Shown piece after piece: positions 20,769-29,562 of a stretch of DNA of 56,326 bases. The DNA comes from Nitrosomonas sp. Nm166. Lineage in GTDB: Bacteria; Pseudomonadota; Gammaproteobacteria; Burkholderiales; Nitrosomonadaceae. Location of the stretch: NCBI RefSeq assembly GCF_900112825.1, contig NZ_FONE01000018.1:1-56326 (forward strand). The letters run 5' to 3'. The translations under genes were made by a program, and so were the position numbers. The notes beneath the pieces were generated by a model. The model was not told where the DNA came from and made no database searches. It saw nothing but the letters and a program-made list of their open reading frames with translations. Position 1 is the first letter of the stretch. Every line of letters begins with the position of its first letter.

Positions 20769-21038
20769 ATGCGTAAGGTTGGCATCGATGTGGCAGCCGT
20801 TGGACTAGGAAGCCTGCAACTGGATTCTACCGCTACAACAGTTAGAGTACGCGATGGCAAAATTAATATAACTGATAGGCTTTTCACCGAAACCAAGAAC
20901 TTATTGCATTATGATCAAAGGCATGTCGAAGGCCAAAGCCATCGAATGGAGCAAGCGCTTTCCTAATCCTCTGGGCGAAGGAGTGAGTGTGAATTGAAGT
21001 GTGGCAATTGTTTGGGCTGGATGGTTCGAGCCAATTGA
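20769..21038 (+). pseudogene. Degraded YCII/DGPF-family protein
   Basis: Fragments of a YCII-related (DGPF domain) protein lie in different frames. ATTVRVRDGKINITD followed by a damaged DGPF-type motif (DRLFTETK) is in one frame. SKAKAIEWSKRFPNPLGEG is in the next. A WQLFGLDG...FEPIE tail needs another shift after a TGA. The order matches the intact family, so this is a decayed gene with several frameshifts and the N-terminal third missing or unrecognisable. Function of the intact family is unknown. Confidence 0.75.
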
Positions 21039-21097
21039 GACTATTGATTTAATCGGTCGCGCGAGCTGGAGGCCACCAGAGCGATTGAATTTTTTAA

Positions 21098-21268
21098 ATG
21101 GCTCTTAATTTTGCATGGATCGTCTTTGAATCGAGGGAACAGCGTGACCGAATTAATCAGGCAGTGATGGCTGATCCACGTTTGGCAGGAATGATGAATT
21201 CCGATTCTCCGCCGTTCGATTGCAAGCGTATGGTATACGGTGGTTTCAAGATAATTGTTGACTTCTAG
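21098..21268 (+). pseudogene. Truncated DUF1428 protein (C-terminal half)
   Basis: A 56-codon open frame encodes FAWIVFESREQRDRINQAVM, then ADPR and a C-terminus PPFDCKRMVYGGFKIIVDF. This matches the C-terminal half of DUF1428 (YbaA-like) proteins, in which MADPR and PFDxKRMxYGGF are conserved. The N-terminal half is absent, so it is most likely a remnant rather than a functional short gene. It follows directly on the YCII remnant. Confidence 0.7.
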
Positions 21269-21312
21269 AAAATCTATTTTTATTGATAAATTAAATCTTA
21301 TACGAGGAAATC

Positions 21313-21918
21313 ATGCGCTATATACAATTACAATTTATTTTTACTGCTTTTTATGTTTTGTTAGCGATATCTGCTGCTATTGCTGATGACAAACATAGTG
21401 ATAAACAGATGGATCCGCGAGAAATGATGGAGGTTTACACTAAGCTGGCTACGCCAGGGAAACCTCATGAGTTAATGGCAAGTCTCACAGGTAGTTGGAC
21501 GACGAAGACTAAAGAATGGATGGATCCGCAGAAACCCTTCATTGAATCCACGGGCACCGCAGATATAAAAATGCTGCTAGACGGGCGCTACCTGCAGCAA
21601 GAGATTACCGGTACTATGCACGAAAAGCCTTTTTCAGCAATCTGGACCATTGGATACGATAATCTACTCAAGCAATATGTTTCGACATGGATCAGTACGA
21701 TGAGTACGGGGGTTTTCATGATGGATGGCACGGCCAGTGAAGATGGTAAAATCATTACCTTTAAAGGCCAGCATGCCGAAGTGGGAGGAGGACAGATGAC
21801 ACATCGCGCCATCTGGAAGATTATAGATAGCAATAGCCAGGAATTTGTGATGTATGGTACTCATCATGGTGGTCAGGAAATGAAAATGCTGGAGACTACC
21901 TATTCAAGAAAACAGTAA
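21313..21918 (+). CDS. Exported DUF1579 family protein
   Basis: The 201-residue protein has a signal peptide (cleavage near AIADD) and a DUF1579 domain (LMASLTGSWTTKTKEWMDP, LLDGRYLQQEI, STWISTMSTG). The family is lipocalin-like in predicted fold and of unknown function. A GAGGAAA ribosome site precedes the ATG. It is the one intact member of the surrounding cluster of uncharacterised domain genes. Confidence 0.82.
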   Translation: MRYIQLQFIFTAFYVLLAISAAIADDKHSDKQMDPREMMEVYTKLATPGKPHELMASLTGSWTTKTKEWMDPQKPFIESTGTADIKMLLDGRYLQQEITGTMHEKPFSAIWTIGYDNLLKQYVSTWISTMSTGVFMMDGTASEDGKIITFKGQHAEVGGGQMTHRAIWKIIDSNSQEFVMYGTHHGGQEMKMLETTYSRKQ

Positions 21919-21983
21919 CTCGGTAACAGGAGTCACTTTCCTGGAGAAGAGGAAAGCGGCTTGAATATTTTGGGAGTAAATGT

Positions 21984-22471
21984 ATGCAAAAAATCAACCC
22001 CTGCTTATGGTTTGATCACCAAGCCGAAGAAGCGGCCAATTTTTACACGGCCATTTTTAAGAACTCACGCATCAAAAAATTGCCCGGTATGGTAAAGCAG
22101 GTTTCGAGTTCCATTGCAAATCGGAAGGATCTATTATGACTGTGGAATTTGAGCTGGATGGTCAAACATTTACCGCCCTCAATGGAGGACCGGCGTTCAA
22201 GTTTAATGAAGCCATATCGTTCCAGGTAGTTTGTAAAACACAAGACGAAGTAGATTATTACTGGAGTCAGCTCTTCCAAAGCGGCGATGAACAAGCTCAG
22301 CAATGTGGTTGGCTGAAAGACAAATTCGGTGTTTCCTGGCAAATTGTCCCGGAAATTCTGGGTGATCTACTAGGCAATTCCAGTTCTGAAAAATCAGAGA
22401 GAGTGATGCAAGCCATGCTACAAATGAAAAAGATCGATATTGCCAAGCTTAAATCGGCTTATGATGGATAA
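21984..22471 (+). pseudogene. VOC family (PhnB-like) protein with single frameshift
   Basis: The gene opens at 21984 with [20 protein letters not shown], typical of the PhnB/3-demethylubiquinone methyltransferase-like VOC family. It then loses frame at the A6 run 22074-22079. One extra A would continue it as [18 protein letters not shown] into the open frame [12 protein letters not shown]...KIDIAKLKSAYDG that ends at 22471. The total of 488 bases is one short of a multiple of three. Everything else is intact, so this is either a recent pseudogene, a phase-variable run or an assembly error. Confidence 0.85.
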
Positions 22472-22710
22472 AATAAGCAATGCAATAAAAATAGCCTTTT
22501 CCTAGAGTCTCATAATATCCTAATTAGGCTCAACCTGTCTGGGTGCAGGTGTGATCAAATGAAACACAGATTCCCGATTGCTGCAACATGATTTGGTTTA
22601 AGTTGTTCATTCTTGCCAGTGCGTTTTATAATCCGCGCACAACAAATTATTCAATTTTTGAGGTAGTCAGTGCAAAAGCTTATCACTGAGCATTGCGGCT
22701 AACACAGGGT

Positions 22711-23904
22711 ATGAATCCAAATCTGAATCAACTGCAGCCTTATCCGTTCCAAAAATTGCGGCAACTGCTTGAAGGTATCACGCGTAATGCTGCGTTAAGT
22801 CCAATCGAATTGCAGATTGGTGAACCCAAACATGCAACACCTGATTTTATTCGTCAGGCGATGGTGAACAATCTTGATGGTTTGTCCACTTATCCGACGA
22901 CACATGGAACCTCATCGTTACGCACCAGCATCGCGGCATGGATTAAACGGCGTTTTAAGCTAACCGATATCAATCGAGATACAGAAATCATTCCAGTCAA
23001 TGGCAGCCGTGAAGCGCTGTTTTCCTTTGCGCAGGCGGTGATTGATCGCAGCATTTCTCAGCCGGGGGTAGTTTGTCCCAATCCGTTTTATCAGATTTAC
23101 GAGGGTGCTGCACTATTGGCGGGAGCCATGCCGTTTTTTATTAATACATTGCCGGATGACCATTTCAAGCTGGATTATTCACAATTAACCGATGCAGAGT
23201 GGTCACGCACGCAACTGATTTATGTATGCTCACCCAATAATCCTACAGGCAGCGTCATGAAACTGAATGAATGGCGGGAATTGTTTGCGTTGTCAGACCG
23301 CTACGGTTTTGTGGTGGCCTCGGATGAATGCTATTCGGAAATTTATTTTGATGAAAAAAATCCGCCCTTGGGAGCGCTGGATGCTGCGCAACAACTGGGC
23401 CGCACTGGTTTCCCACGCCTGGTGGTGTTCAACAGTCTGTCAAAACGTTCGAATGTACCGGGGCTGCGTTCTGGCTTTGTGGCCGGCGATGCCAAACTAT
23501 TGGAAAAGTTTTTGCTGTACCGGACTTATCATGGATCGGCGATGAGTCCAGCCGCTCAGGCTGCTAGTGCTGCGGCTTGGAGTGATGAAGCGCATGTGGT
23601 AGAAAACCGCCGTTTATATGCCCAGAAATTCTTCGAAGCCGTAGCGCTGTTATCGGATGTAACGGCAGTGCAGATGCCGGATGCAGGTTTTTATTTATGG
23701 GTCAAAACCCCCATCAGCGACACCGAATTCACCAAAAAGCTATATCAAAATTATAATGTGACAGTGCTGCCGGGCAGTTATCTGGCACGTGAAGCGCATG
23801 GTATGAATCCAGGAAAGAATTTCGTGCGGATTGCGCTGGTTGCATCACCGCAAGAGTGTATTGAAGCCATGAGCAGAATGAAAAATTTTTTAAAATCCTT
23901 ATGA
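22711..23904 (+). CDS. dapC: Succinyldiaminopimelate transaminase
   Basis: This PLP aminotransferase (fold type I) converts N-succinyl-2-amino-6-ketopimelate to N-succinyl-LL-DAP. The motifs are [22 protein letters not shown] and the PLP-lysine motif [15 protein letters not shown], which is diagnostic of the DapC subgroup. The frame opens at a TTG (22693), but the ATG at 22711 ([16 protein letters not shown]) matches the family. It lies directly before dapD, the preceding step of the pathway, supporting the substrate. Confidence 0.94.
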   Translation: MNPNLNQLQPYPFQKLRQLLEGITRNAALSPIELQIGEPKHATPDFIRQAMVNNLDGLSTYPTTHGTSSLRTSIAAWIKRRFKLTDINRDTEIIPVNGSREALFSFAQAVIDRSISQPGVVCPNPFYQIYEGAALLAGAMPFFINTLPDDHFKLDYSQLTDAEWSRTQLIYVCSPNNPTGSVMKLNEWRELFALSDRYGFVVASDECYSEIYFDEKNPPLGALDAAQQLGRTGFPRLVVFNSLSKRSNVPGLRSGFVAGDAKLLEKFLLYRTYHGSAMSPAAQAASAAAWSDEAHVVENRRLYAQKFFEAVALLSDVTAVQMPDAGFYLWVKTPISDTEFTKKLYQNYNVTVLPGSYLAREAHGMNPGKNFVRIALVASPQECIEAMSRMKNFLKSL

Positions 23905-23939
23905 CTCAATGCCTTGAATTTAAATTATCAGGAAAAAAT

Positions 23940-24761
23940 ATGAATGAATTAGAAACCATCATTGAAGAAGCTTTTGATCGTCGTGCTGAGATTACACCGC
24001 GCAATGTTGATGCCAGTTTAAAGGAGGCGGTCACACAGGTTCTTGCAATGCTTGATAGCGGTAAACTGCGCGTAGCTGAGAAAATCAATGGTGAGTGGAT
24101 GACGCATCAATGGATCAAGAAAGCAGTGTTGCTGTCATTTCGTATTGAAGACAATAGCTTTATCAAAGGGGGTTTTTCTAATTATTTTGACAAAGTACCT
24201 TCAAAATTTGCTGATTACAGTTCAAGAGATTTTCGTGACGGTGGTTTTCGTGTCGTGCCGCCTGCGGCAGTGCGCAAAGGCTCATTTATTGCCAGTAATG
24301 TGGTGTTAATGCCGTCGTATGTCAATATCGGTGCGTATGTGGATGAAGGCACCATGGTTGATACGTGGGCGACAGTTGGATCCTGTGCGCAAATTGGCAA
24401 GAATGTGCATTTATCGGGTGGGGTTGGCATCGGTGGCGTACTGGAGCCGGTGCAGGCGAATCCGACGATTATAGAAGACAATTGTTTCATCGGGGCGCGC
24501 TCAGAGATTGTGGAAGGGGTGATCGTCGGCGAGAATTCAGTAATTTCAATGGGCGTATATATTGGTCAGAGTACGAAAATTTATAACCGCGAAACCGGAG
24601 AAGTCAGTTATGGCCATATTCCACCGGGTTCTGTTGTGGTATCAGGTAATTTGCCGGCTGAGAACGGAAAATACAGCCTTTATTGTGCAGTGATCGTCAA
24701 ACAGGTAGATGCTAAGACTCGGTCGAAAACCGGTATTAATGAACTACTGCGTGGAATTTGA
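23940..24761 (+). CDS. dapD: 2,3,4,5-tetrahydropyridine-2,6-dicarboxylate N-succinyltransferase
   Basis: DapD transfers succinyl from CoA to tetrahydrodipicolinate. The C-terminal half is a left-handed beta-helix with hexapeptide repeats ([10 protein letters not shown] to [13 protein letters not shown]). The frame extends upstream to 23901 by overlapping the dapC stop. The ATG at 23940, with AGGA eight bases before it, gives the standard 273-residue protein starting [13 protein letters not shown] terminator follows the stop. Confidence 0.96.
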   Translation: MNELETIIEEAFDRRAEITPRNVDASLKEAVTQVLAMLDSGKLRVAEKINGEWMTHQWIKKAVLLSFRIEDNSFIKGGFSNYFDKVPSKFADYSSRDFRDGGFRVVPPAAVRKGSFIASNVVLMPSYVNIGAYVDEGTMVDTWATVGSCAQIGKNVHLSGGVGIGGVLEPVQANPTIIEDNCFIGARSEIVEGVIVGENSVISMGVYIGQSTKIYNRETGEVSYGHIPPGSVVVSGNLPAENGKYSLYCAVIVKQVDAKTRSKTGINELLRGI

Positions 24762-24783
24762 TTGATTTAATCAAATAAATAAA

Positions 24784-24810
24784 AAATCCCCGTCATTGGG
24801 GATTTTTTTA
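24784..24810. terminator. Bidirectional rho-independent terminator
   Basis: AATCCCC-GTCATT-GGGGATT forms a stable stem followed by TTTTT on the plus strand and preceded by an A-run, so it can work on both strands. It lies between the convergent dapD and BON lipoprotein genes. Confidence 0.9.
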
Positions 24811-24844
24811 TTCAGATCTGGACAATTGATGGCTCAGTTTCTGA

Positions 24845-25180
24845 TTATTTTTTGACGATCTGGTTATCTACTTTCTTTACTCCGTCCACGGTCCAAGTAT
24901 GCATGTTGACGCGGGTAAGCTGATCTTCATTATTAACCGTGCCACTGAGGACGACATTGCCATCGTTCACTTTAATATCGATTTGGGTGCCTTGTAAAAA
25001 TGGATCCGATTGCACCGCTGAAGTAATGCGTGCATAAATGGTCGAGTCATCGTAAACCGGTGCAGAAGGTGGAGGAACCCAGGATTTATGTGTTCTTTCA
25101 GCGTAGTTTTCGCAAGCAGTCAGTACAAACACTGTCATCAATAGTGCTGCTAAAGTAAATAATTTATAATGGATTTGCAT
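24845..25180 (-). CDS. BON domain lipoprotein
   Basis: The 111-residue exported lipoprotein has lipobox VLTAC (Cys23). One BON domain (about 45-110) includes IYARITSAVQSDPF and NDGNVVLSGTVNNEDQ. BON proteins are thought to bind membranes or phospholipids and often respond to envelope or osmotic stress. AGGAAA precedes the ATG. The gene converges on dapD across the shared terminator. Confidence 0.87.
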   Translation of the reverse strand: MQIHYKLFTLAALLMTVFVLTACENYAERTHKSWVPPPSAPVYDDSTIYARITSAVQSDPFLQGTQIDIKVNDGNVVLSGTVNNEDQLTRVNMHTWTVDGVKKVDNQIVKK

Positions 25181-25361
25181 AGTATTTTCCTATTAGTATT
25201 TTTCTAATGAAACCAAACTCTGCAACATAAACGTTCTTAGTTCGATTGCCTTTGTTAACCAAGTTCTTGTTCTGAGATATTTTAAATCATAACCCTACTG
25301 ACAGGATATACAATAGATTCAGAAAATAGCATGCATTAAAGGTCAAACCGGTATTTTAATT

Positions 25362-26315
25362 CTATCCGAGGCTTTCTTGTAAAAAGCGTTGCACCTGTGC
25401 AGTTAAATTCCTTGTCAGACAATCAAATTCCTGCATTGCATCAGTTTTCATGCTGCGCAACCAAGTCAGTTGCCGTTTAGCTAATTGGCGAGTGGCGGCA
25501 ATTCCCATATTGCGCAATTCGGAAAACTTTATCTTATTATCCAAATAAAAACAGGTTTGACGGTAACCTACACTACGCATTGATGGTGATTCAATACTAA
25601 GGAAAGGAAATTGTTGGCGAATGGATTGAACTTCCTCGATCAATCCGCAGTTCAACATGACTTCGAAGCGCTCTGCGATGCGTAGATGTAATTGGCTACG
25701 CTCGCTGGGAATGAGCGCAATGCGTATTTTGTGATAAGGAAAATTTGTTTGCCGAGGCATATTCAGAATCTCAGACATCGGTCGCTGAGTTAAATAGCAT
25801 ACTTCCAGAGCCCGTTGAATGCGTTGACTATCTGTCGGCTTAATGCGCGCTGCAGTTTCTTGATCTAATTCAGCCAGTCTCTGATGCATGGCTGACCAAC
25901 CCACTTCTTTAGCCATATTTTCGAGCATCAGGCGTAGATTATGATCTGCTGGCGGCAATAAAGATAGACCTTCCTGTAATGCCCGGAAATAAAGCATCGT
26001 ACCGCCGACCAGCAGTGGAATTTTGCCGTGCCGAGTGATCTCATGCATGATATTCAGCGCATCATCACGAAATTGCGCAGCTGAGTAATGCTGATCTGGA
26101 TCAATAAGATTAACCAGATGGTGAGGTGTACGAGATAGCGTTGCCTGATCGGGTTTAGCCGTTCCGATGTCCATATAGCGATAAACTTGAGCAGAGTCAA
26201 CACTGATAATCTCAACTGGAAAATTCTCTGCAATATCCAAAGCAAGCTGGCTTTTGCCACTTGCAGTAGGACCCATTAAGAAAATAGCTGGTGGCAGATG
26301 GGTTAAATTGTGCAT
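25362..26315 (-). CDS. miaA: tRNA dimethylallyltransferase
   Basis: MiaA adds a dimethylallyl group to A37 of tRNAs reading codons that start with U. The P-loop is GPTASGKSQLA. DSAQVYRYMDIGTAKP and LVGGTMLYFRAL are family signatures, and QLAKRQLTWLR near the end binds tRNA. The 317-residue length is normal. mutL and hfq, frequent neighbours elsewhere, are not adjacent here. Confidence 0.96.
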   Translation of the reverse strand: MHNLTHLPPAIFLMGPTASGKSQLALDIAENFPVEIISVDSAQVYRYMDIGTAKPDQATLSRTPHHLVNLIDPDQHYSAAQFRDDALNIMHEITRHGKIPLLVGGTMLYFRALQEGLSLLPPADHNLRLMLENMAKEVGWSAMHQRLAELDQETAARIKPTDSQRIQRALEVCYLTQRPMSEILNMPRQTNFPYHKIRIALIPSERSQLHLRIAERFEVMLNCGLIEEVQSIRQQFPFLSIESPSMRSVGYRQTCFYLDNKIKFSELRNMGIAATRQLAKRQLTWLRSMKTDAMQEFDCLTRNLTAQVQRFLQESLG

Positions 26316-26469
26316 CGTAGCTATGGAATAATGGATGAGTATTGAAACAAGCTATTGAACTAACAATGATTGGGCTGAGGCATTAATATTTAATAGTGAA
26401 TAGTCATTGGACAATTCGTAAAACTCGGCTAAACTCTGGCACATTCAAACTTCTCGTAGGGGCAAGCCA

Positions 26470-26658
26470 TTGAAAATCTTCGCAGCCATATTATTTCTTA
26501 TCATATTATATAGCTTAGGCTCAGCGTTGTATTACATGTACAAAGATAAGGGGAGTTCAACACGTATGGTCAAGTCCTTGAGCATACGCATTGGTCTGTC
26601 GCTTTTTCTATTTATTGTCATGATGATATCGACTTATTGGGATATGGTGTTCAACTAA
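26470..26658 (+). CDS. DUF2909 twin-transmembrane protein
   Basis: The 62-residue protein has two membrane helices (IFAAILFLIILYSLGSALYYM and IGLSLFLFIVMMIST) separated by a charged loop with KDKGSSTRMVKSLSIRI, the DUF2909 pattern. In other proteobacteria such proteins lie near cytochrome oxidase assembly genes; here no such genes are adjacent. The start is TTG at 26470, backed by TAGGGG about eight bases upstream. Confidence 0.8.
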   Translation: MKIFAAILFLIILYSLGSALYYMYKDKGSSTRMVKSLSIRIGLSLFLFIVMMISTYWDMVFN

Positions 26659-26707
26659 GAATGTGCCCTGTAAAGAAATATTGATATATTCATCGTGATC
26701 AATAATC

Positions 26708-27928
26708 TTGAGAAAGCTCTCCAAAGATGTCGTCATCATAGGCTCAGGCGCGGCAGGTATGATGTGTGCGATGGAAGCTGGCAAACGCAGACGCAGCGTA
26801 TTACTGATCGACCATGCCCGAAAATTGGCAGAGAAAATCCGTATTTCCGGTGGCGGTCATTGTAACTTTACCAATCGCCATACCAAGGCGGAAAATTTTC
26901 TTTCCGGTAACCCTCACTTTTGCCGTTCCGCCCTTGCTCGTTTCACACCTCAGGATTTTATTGCACTGATTGAGAAACACCGCATTCGGTACCATGAGAA
27001 GAAATTAGGGCAATTGTTTTGTGATGATAGCTCACAGCAAATCATTGATATGTTGCAGCATGAATGTGCAATCGCGGGTGTGGATTGGCAAATGCCTTCT
27101 CAAGTCAGGCATGTTGAGTATGTTTCAGCCGATGAAGAAACGCCATATACCAAGCAAAAATTCATACTAACAACAGAACGCAATACTATTACAGCAGGTT
27201 CACTAGTAATTGCCACGGGTGGTTTGTCAATTCCTCAAATTGGTGCCAGTGCATTGGGGTATCAAATTGCTCATCAATTTGGTATTCGTGTAACGCCTTT
27301 GCGTCCGGGATTGGTGGGCTTAACTTTTTCTGCTGAAGATTTTATTGGTTTTAAAAATATTTCAGGGGTGGCGCTTGATGCTGAGGTCAGTTGCAGGGGT
27401 ACTTCATTTCATGAAAATATATTATTTACTCACCGTGGCTTAAGTGGTCCCGCAATTTTGCAGATTTCCTCTTATTGGCAACCTGGTGAACCGCTTCATA
27501 TCAATTTGCTGCCCCAGCAAAATGCACAGCAAATTTTTTTAACATATAGACAAAGCACTGTGACGTTACCAAATCTGCTGGCCCGTTATCTACCGAAACG
27601 TTTTGTGCAAGTATGGTGCTCAGTAATGCTCGCTCAGCTATCCGTGACTGAAAAGCCCATGAATCATTATCGTAATAATGAATTAAGCCACCTTGCAGAT
27701 AAGCTTCACGATTGGCAAATTGTTCCGAGTGGAACGGTGGGTTATAAAAAAGCAGAAGTCACGCTGGGGGGTGTTAATACGCATGAATTATCATCCAAGA
27801 CGATGGAGTGCAAGCATATACGAGGCCTATACTTTATCGGGGAAGTGGTGGATGTTACCGGTCATTTGGGTGGATTTAATTTTCAGTGGGCTTGGTCGTC
27901 GGGTTACGCAGCCGGACAAGTAGTTTAA
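26708..27928 (+). CDS. HI0933-family FAD-dependent oxidoreductase
   Basis: This flavoprotein of the HI0933/YhiN (BaiN-like) family has no firmly assigned substrate. The N-terminal FAD motif is IIGSGAAGMMCAMEA. The family signature EKIRISGGGHCNFTN follows. The second half has FTHRGLSGPAILQIS and, near the C-terminus, GLYFIGEVVDVTGHLGGFNFQWAW. The only usable start is TTG at 26708, which gives 406 residues; upstream ATGs are out of frame. Confidence 0.88.
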   Translation: MRKLSKDVVIIGSGAAGMMCAMEAGKRRRSVLLIDHARKLAEKIRISGGGHCNFTNRHTKAENFLSGNPHFCRSALARFTPQDFIALIEKHRIRYHEKKLGQLFCDDSSQQIIDMLQHECAIAGVDWQMPSQVRHVEYVSADEETPYTKQKFILTTERNTITAGSLVIATGGLSIPQIGASALGYQIAHQFGIRVTPLRPGLVGLTFSAEDFIGFKNISGVALDAEVSCRGTSFHENILFTHRGLSGPAILQISSYWQPGEPLHINLLPQQNAQQIFLTYRQSTVTLPNLLARYLPKRFVQVWCSVMLAQLSVTEKPMNHYRNNELSHLADKLHDWQIVPSGTVGYKKAEVTLGGVNTHELSSKTMECKHIRGLYFIGEVVDVTGHLGGFNFQWAWSSGYAAGQVV

Positions 27929-28165
27929 GTATTTCATAGCGTATTTTATTTTTAATTGCAATTGAGCATCAGATACATTGTTAGCATCCTTGATGAAATA
28001 TGCGTTATTTAACCCTCTGATAGCACGCCGATCCAATTTTTCTTTTAGCGTATTTCATTGTCTTTGCAGTAAATGATAATATGAATTCAATGTCTGACGC
28101 TGCTTTAAGCCGTAGCTAGTTTTACAGTAAATCATTTTATAAAATATCATTACAAGGACTTTATT

Positions 28166-28564
28166 ATGCGTTGTCCAAAATGCGGAACAGAAAATTCGGA
28201 TCATGCGGAATTTTGTATCAACTGTCATGAAAGTTTGTTAAGTAATCCTCAACCAGACGTGGGTACGAATCAGTACATCAGCAATGAGTCAGTCATTCAA
28301 AGTGAGACTAAGGCGCATGATTCTCTGCAGGTGGGCAAGAGAAATCCATCGCATGTTTCAGATAGTGAAAAACCAGTGGTTTCAGTTGGACTAAATATCG
28401 CCATCATTATCGGTACGATAATTTTTCCCATTGTAGGCATAGCCATGGGTTATACCTACTTTAGAAAAGATCATCCCGATGCAAAAAGAGCAGGAAAAAA
28501 CTGGCTAGTACTTGGATTAATTATGTTTTTATTAAATATCTTCTTAGTTAGCTTCATGAAATAA
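28166..28564 (+). CDS. Zinc-ribbon membrane protein
   Basis: An N-terminal zinc ribbon (MRCPKCGTENSDHAEFCINC, two CxxC pairs) is followed by a polar linker (about 25-70). Two membrane helices complete the protein (LNIAIIIGTIIFPIVGIAMGY and WLVLGLIMFLLNIFLV). AAGGA lies before the ATG. Such proteins are widespread and uncharacterised; no function is proposed. Confidence 0.75.
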   Translation: MRCPKCGTENSDHAEFCINCHESLLSNPQPDVGTNQYISNESVIQSETKAHDSLQVGKRNPSHVSDSEKPVVSVGLNIAIIIGTIIFPIVGIAMGYTYFRKDHPDAKRAGKNWLVLGLIMFLLNIFLVSFMK

Positions 28565-28811
28565 TGCTCGGCTATTTCGCTAGGCTTGAGTGATCTTTAA
28601 GCTGATGAGCAAACTTTACAGCTCACAGCTGAAGCTCGAACTACTTACTTTACAACAACAAACTGCATATTTATTTGTTTTGCTAATAGTGAATATCAGA
28701 ACATTCTAGTTTATATCCTGTATTCATGAACTTGCTAAATACCAATATTGTTTTGACCTCATTCCTGCGGGATGAGTGAAACTAGTTACTCTTATCTATT
28801 CCAATTATGTG

Positions 28812-28830
28812 ACCTGTCTAATAGACAGGT
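28812..28830. promoter_or_regulatory. Perfect 9-1-9 palindrome
   Basis: ACCTGTCTA-A-TAGACAGGT is a perfect inverted repeat with a one-base centre, 13 bases before the first 37-base repeat. Such a short centre suits a dimeric protein-binding site better than an RNA hairpin. No T-run follows. Confidence 0.4.
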
Positions 28831-28843
28831 TCACTCAATAAGT

Positions 28844-28951
28844 GTTGCAATACCAGAAAAATTCAATTAGTCGTGGCTTTTGTTGATTTAGGTTTGCGTG
28901 ATCCTGAATGGGACGTTGCAATACCAGAAAAATTCAATTAGTCGTGGCTTT
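28844..28951 (-). CRISPR. Possible two-repeat orphan CRISPR
   Basis: Two identical 37-base repeats (28844-28880 and 28915-28951) flank a 34-base unique segment (28881-28914). These sizes suit a CRISPR repeat-spacer-repeat. Read on the minus strand each repeat ends in ATTGCAAC, close to the ATTGAAAC-type 3' end that becomes the crRNA handle in many type I and III systems. There are only two repeats, no cas genes and no recognised leader, so a simple 37-base duplication is the alternative. Confidence 0.4.
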
Positions 28952-29196
28952 ACTTCGTTCACTAACCGATTGGCCATGCTTAATCTAACACTATTTTTAC
29001 TCTTGTTGCTGCGGTTGAAATACTTGGTTAATAGGTATTTACCGGTATGAGCAACTTGAGTATCGCGATAGAAATCTGCCTATGTAAAGAGGAGCCTTCA
29101 TTCTTTACCGAAGGATAGCAAAGCGGAAAAGTTAGGTATGCAGTTTGTTCGTGTCTGTATTAGTGAGATTCATTCTAAGCGTACAGGAGATATAAA

Positions 29197-29466
29197 ATGA
29201 AACGATTTATATTCATCATGTTGACCATGTTTTTATCATTTTCTCAGCCAGGACTTGCTGATGAATCACTCAATGAAAAAACGGAGGCAGGCAAGAATGG
29301 CAAGCAAGTCGACAAGTCCGTAAATCGTGCAGAAGAAGTAACCTGTGCTGAAGGTGATCTTGAATGTCTGCAGCGAAAGGCCGAACACCGTGTAAAAGAA
29401 GTTTACGATTCAAGTAAAGATAAGACTTCTGAAATAAGAGAAAAAATTGATAATGACAGGAAGTAA
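29197..29466 (+). CDS. Small exported charged protein
   Basis: The 89-residue protein has a clear signal peptide (MKRFIFIMLTMFLSFSQPGLA) and a highly charged, probably helical mature part with one Cys pair (VTCAEGDLECLQRKAEHRV) that could form a disulfide. AGGAGA precedes the ATG. No family was recognised. It lies about 96 bases before the BON-DUF1207 gene on the same strand. Confidence 0.65.
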   Translation: MKRFIFIMLTMFLSFSQPGLADESLNEKTEAGKNGKQVDKSVNRAEEVTCAEGDLECLQRKAEHRVKEVYDSSKDKTSEIREKIDNDRK

Positions 29467-29562
29467 TATTGACTCCTTTCCGATTAAGCTGGCAGTAAAA
29501 TTTTATCAGTCTGTTTCAGAATAGAAAGTAGTATTTCTGGCAATAAAATTAAGGAGAAAATA

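Larger units (their letters stand above)
28565..29196. other. Long gene-free region around the 37-bp repeats
   Basis: These 632 bases hold no convincing gene. They contain the two 37-base repeats and a perfect 9-1-9 palindrome just upstream. No cas gene, leader-like stretch or transposase was recognised here or elsewhere in the window. Confidence 0.5.
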
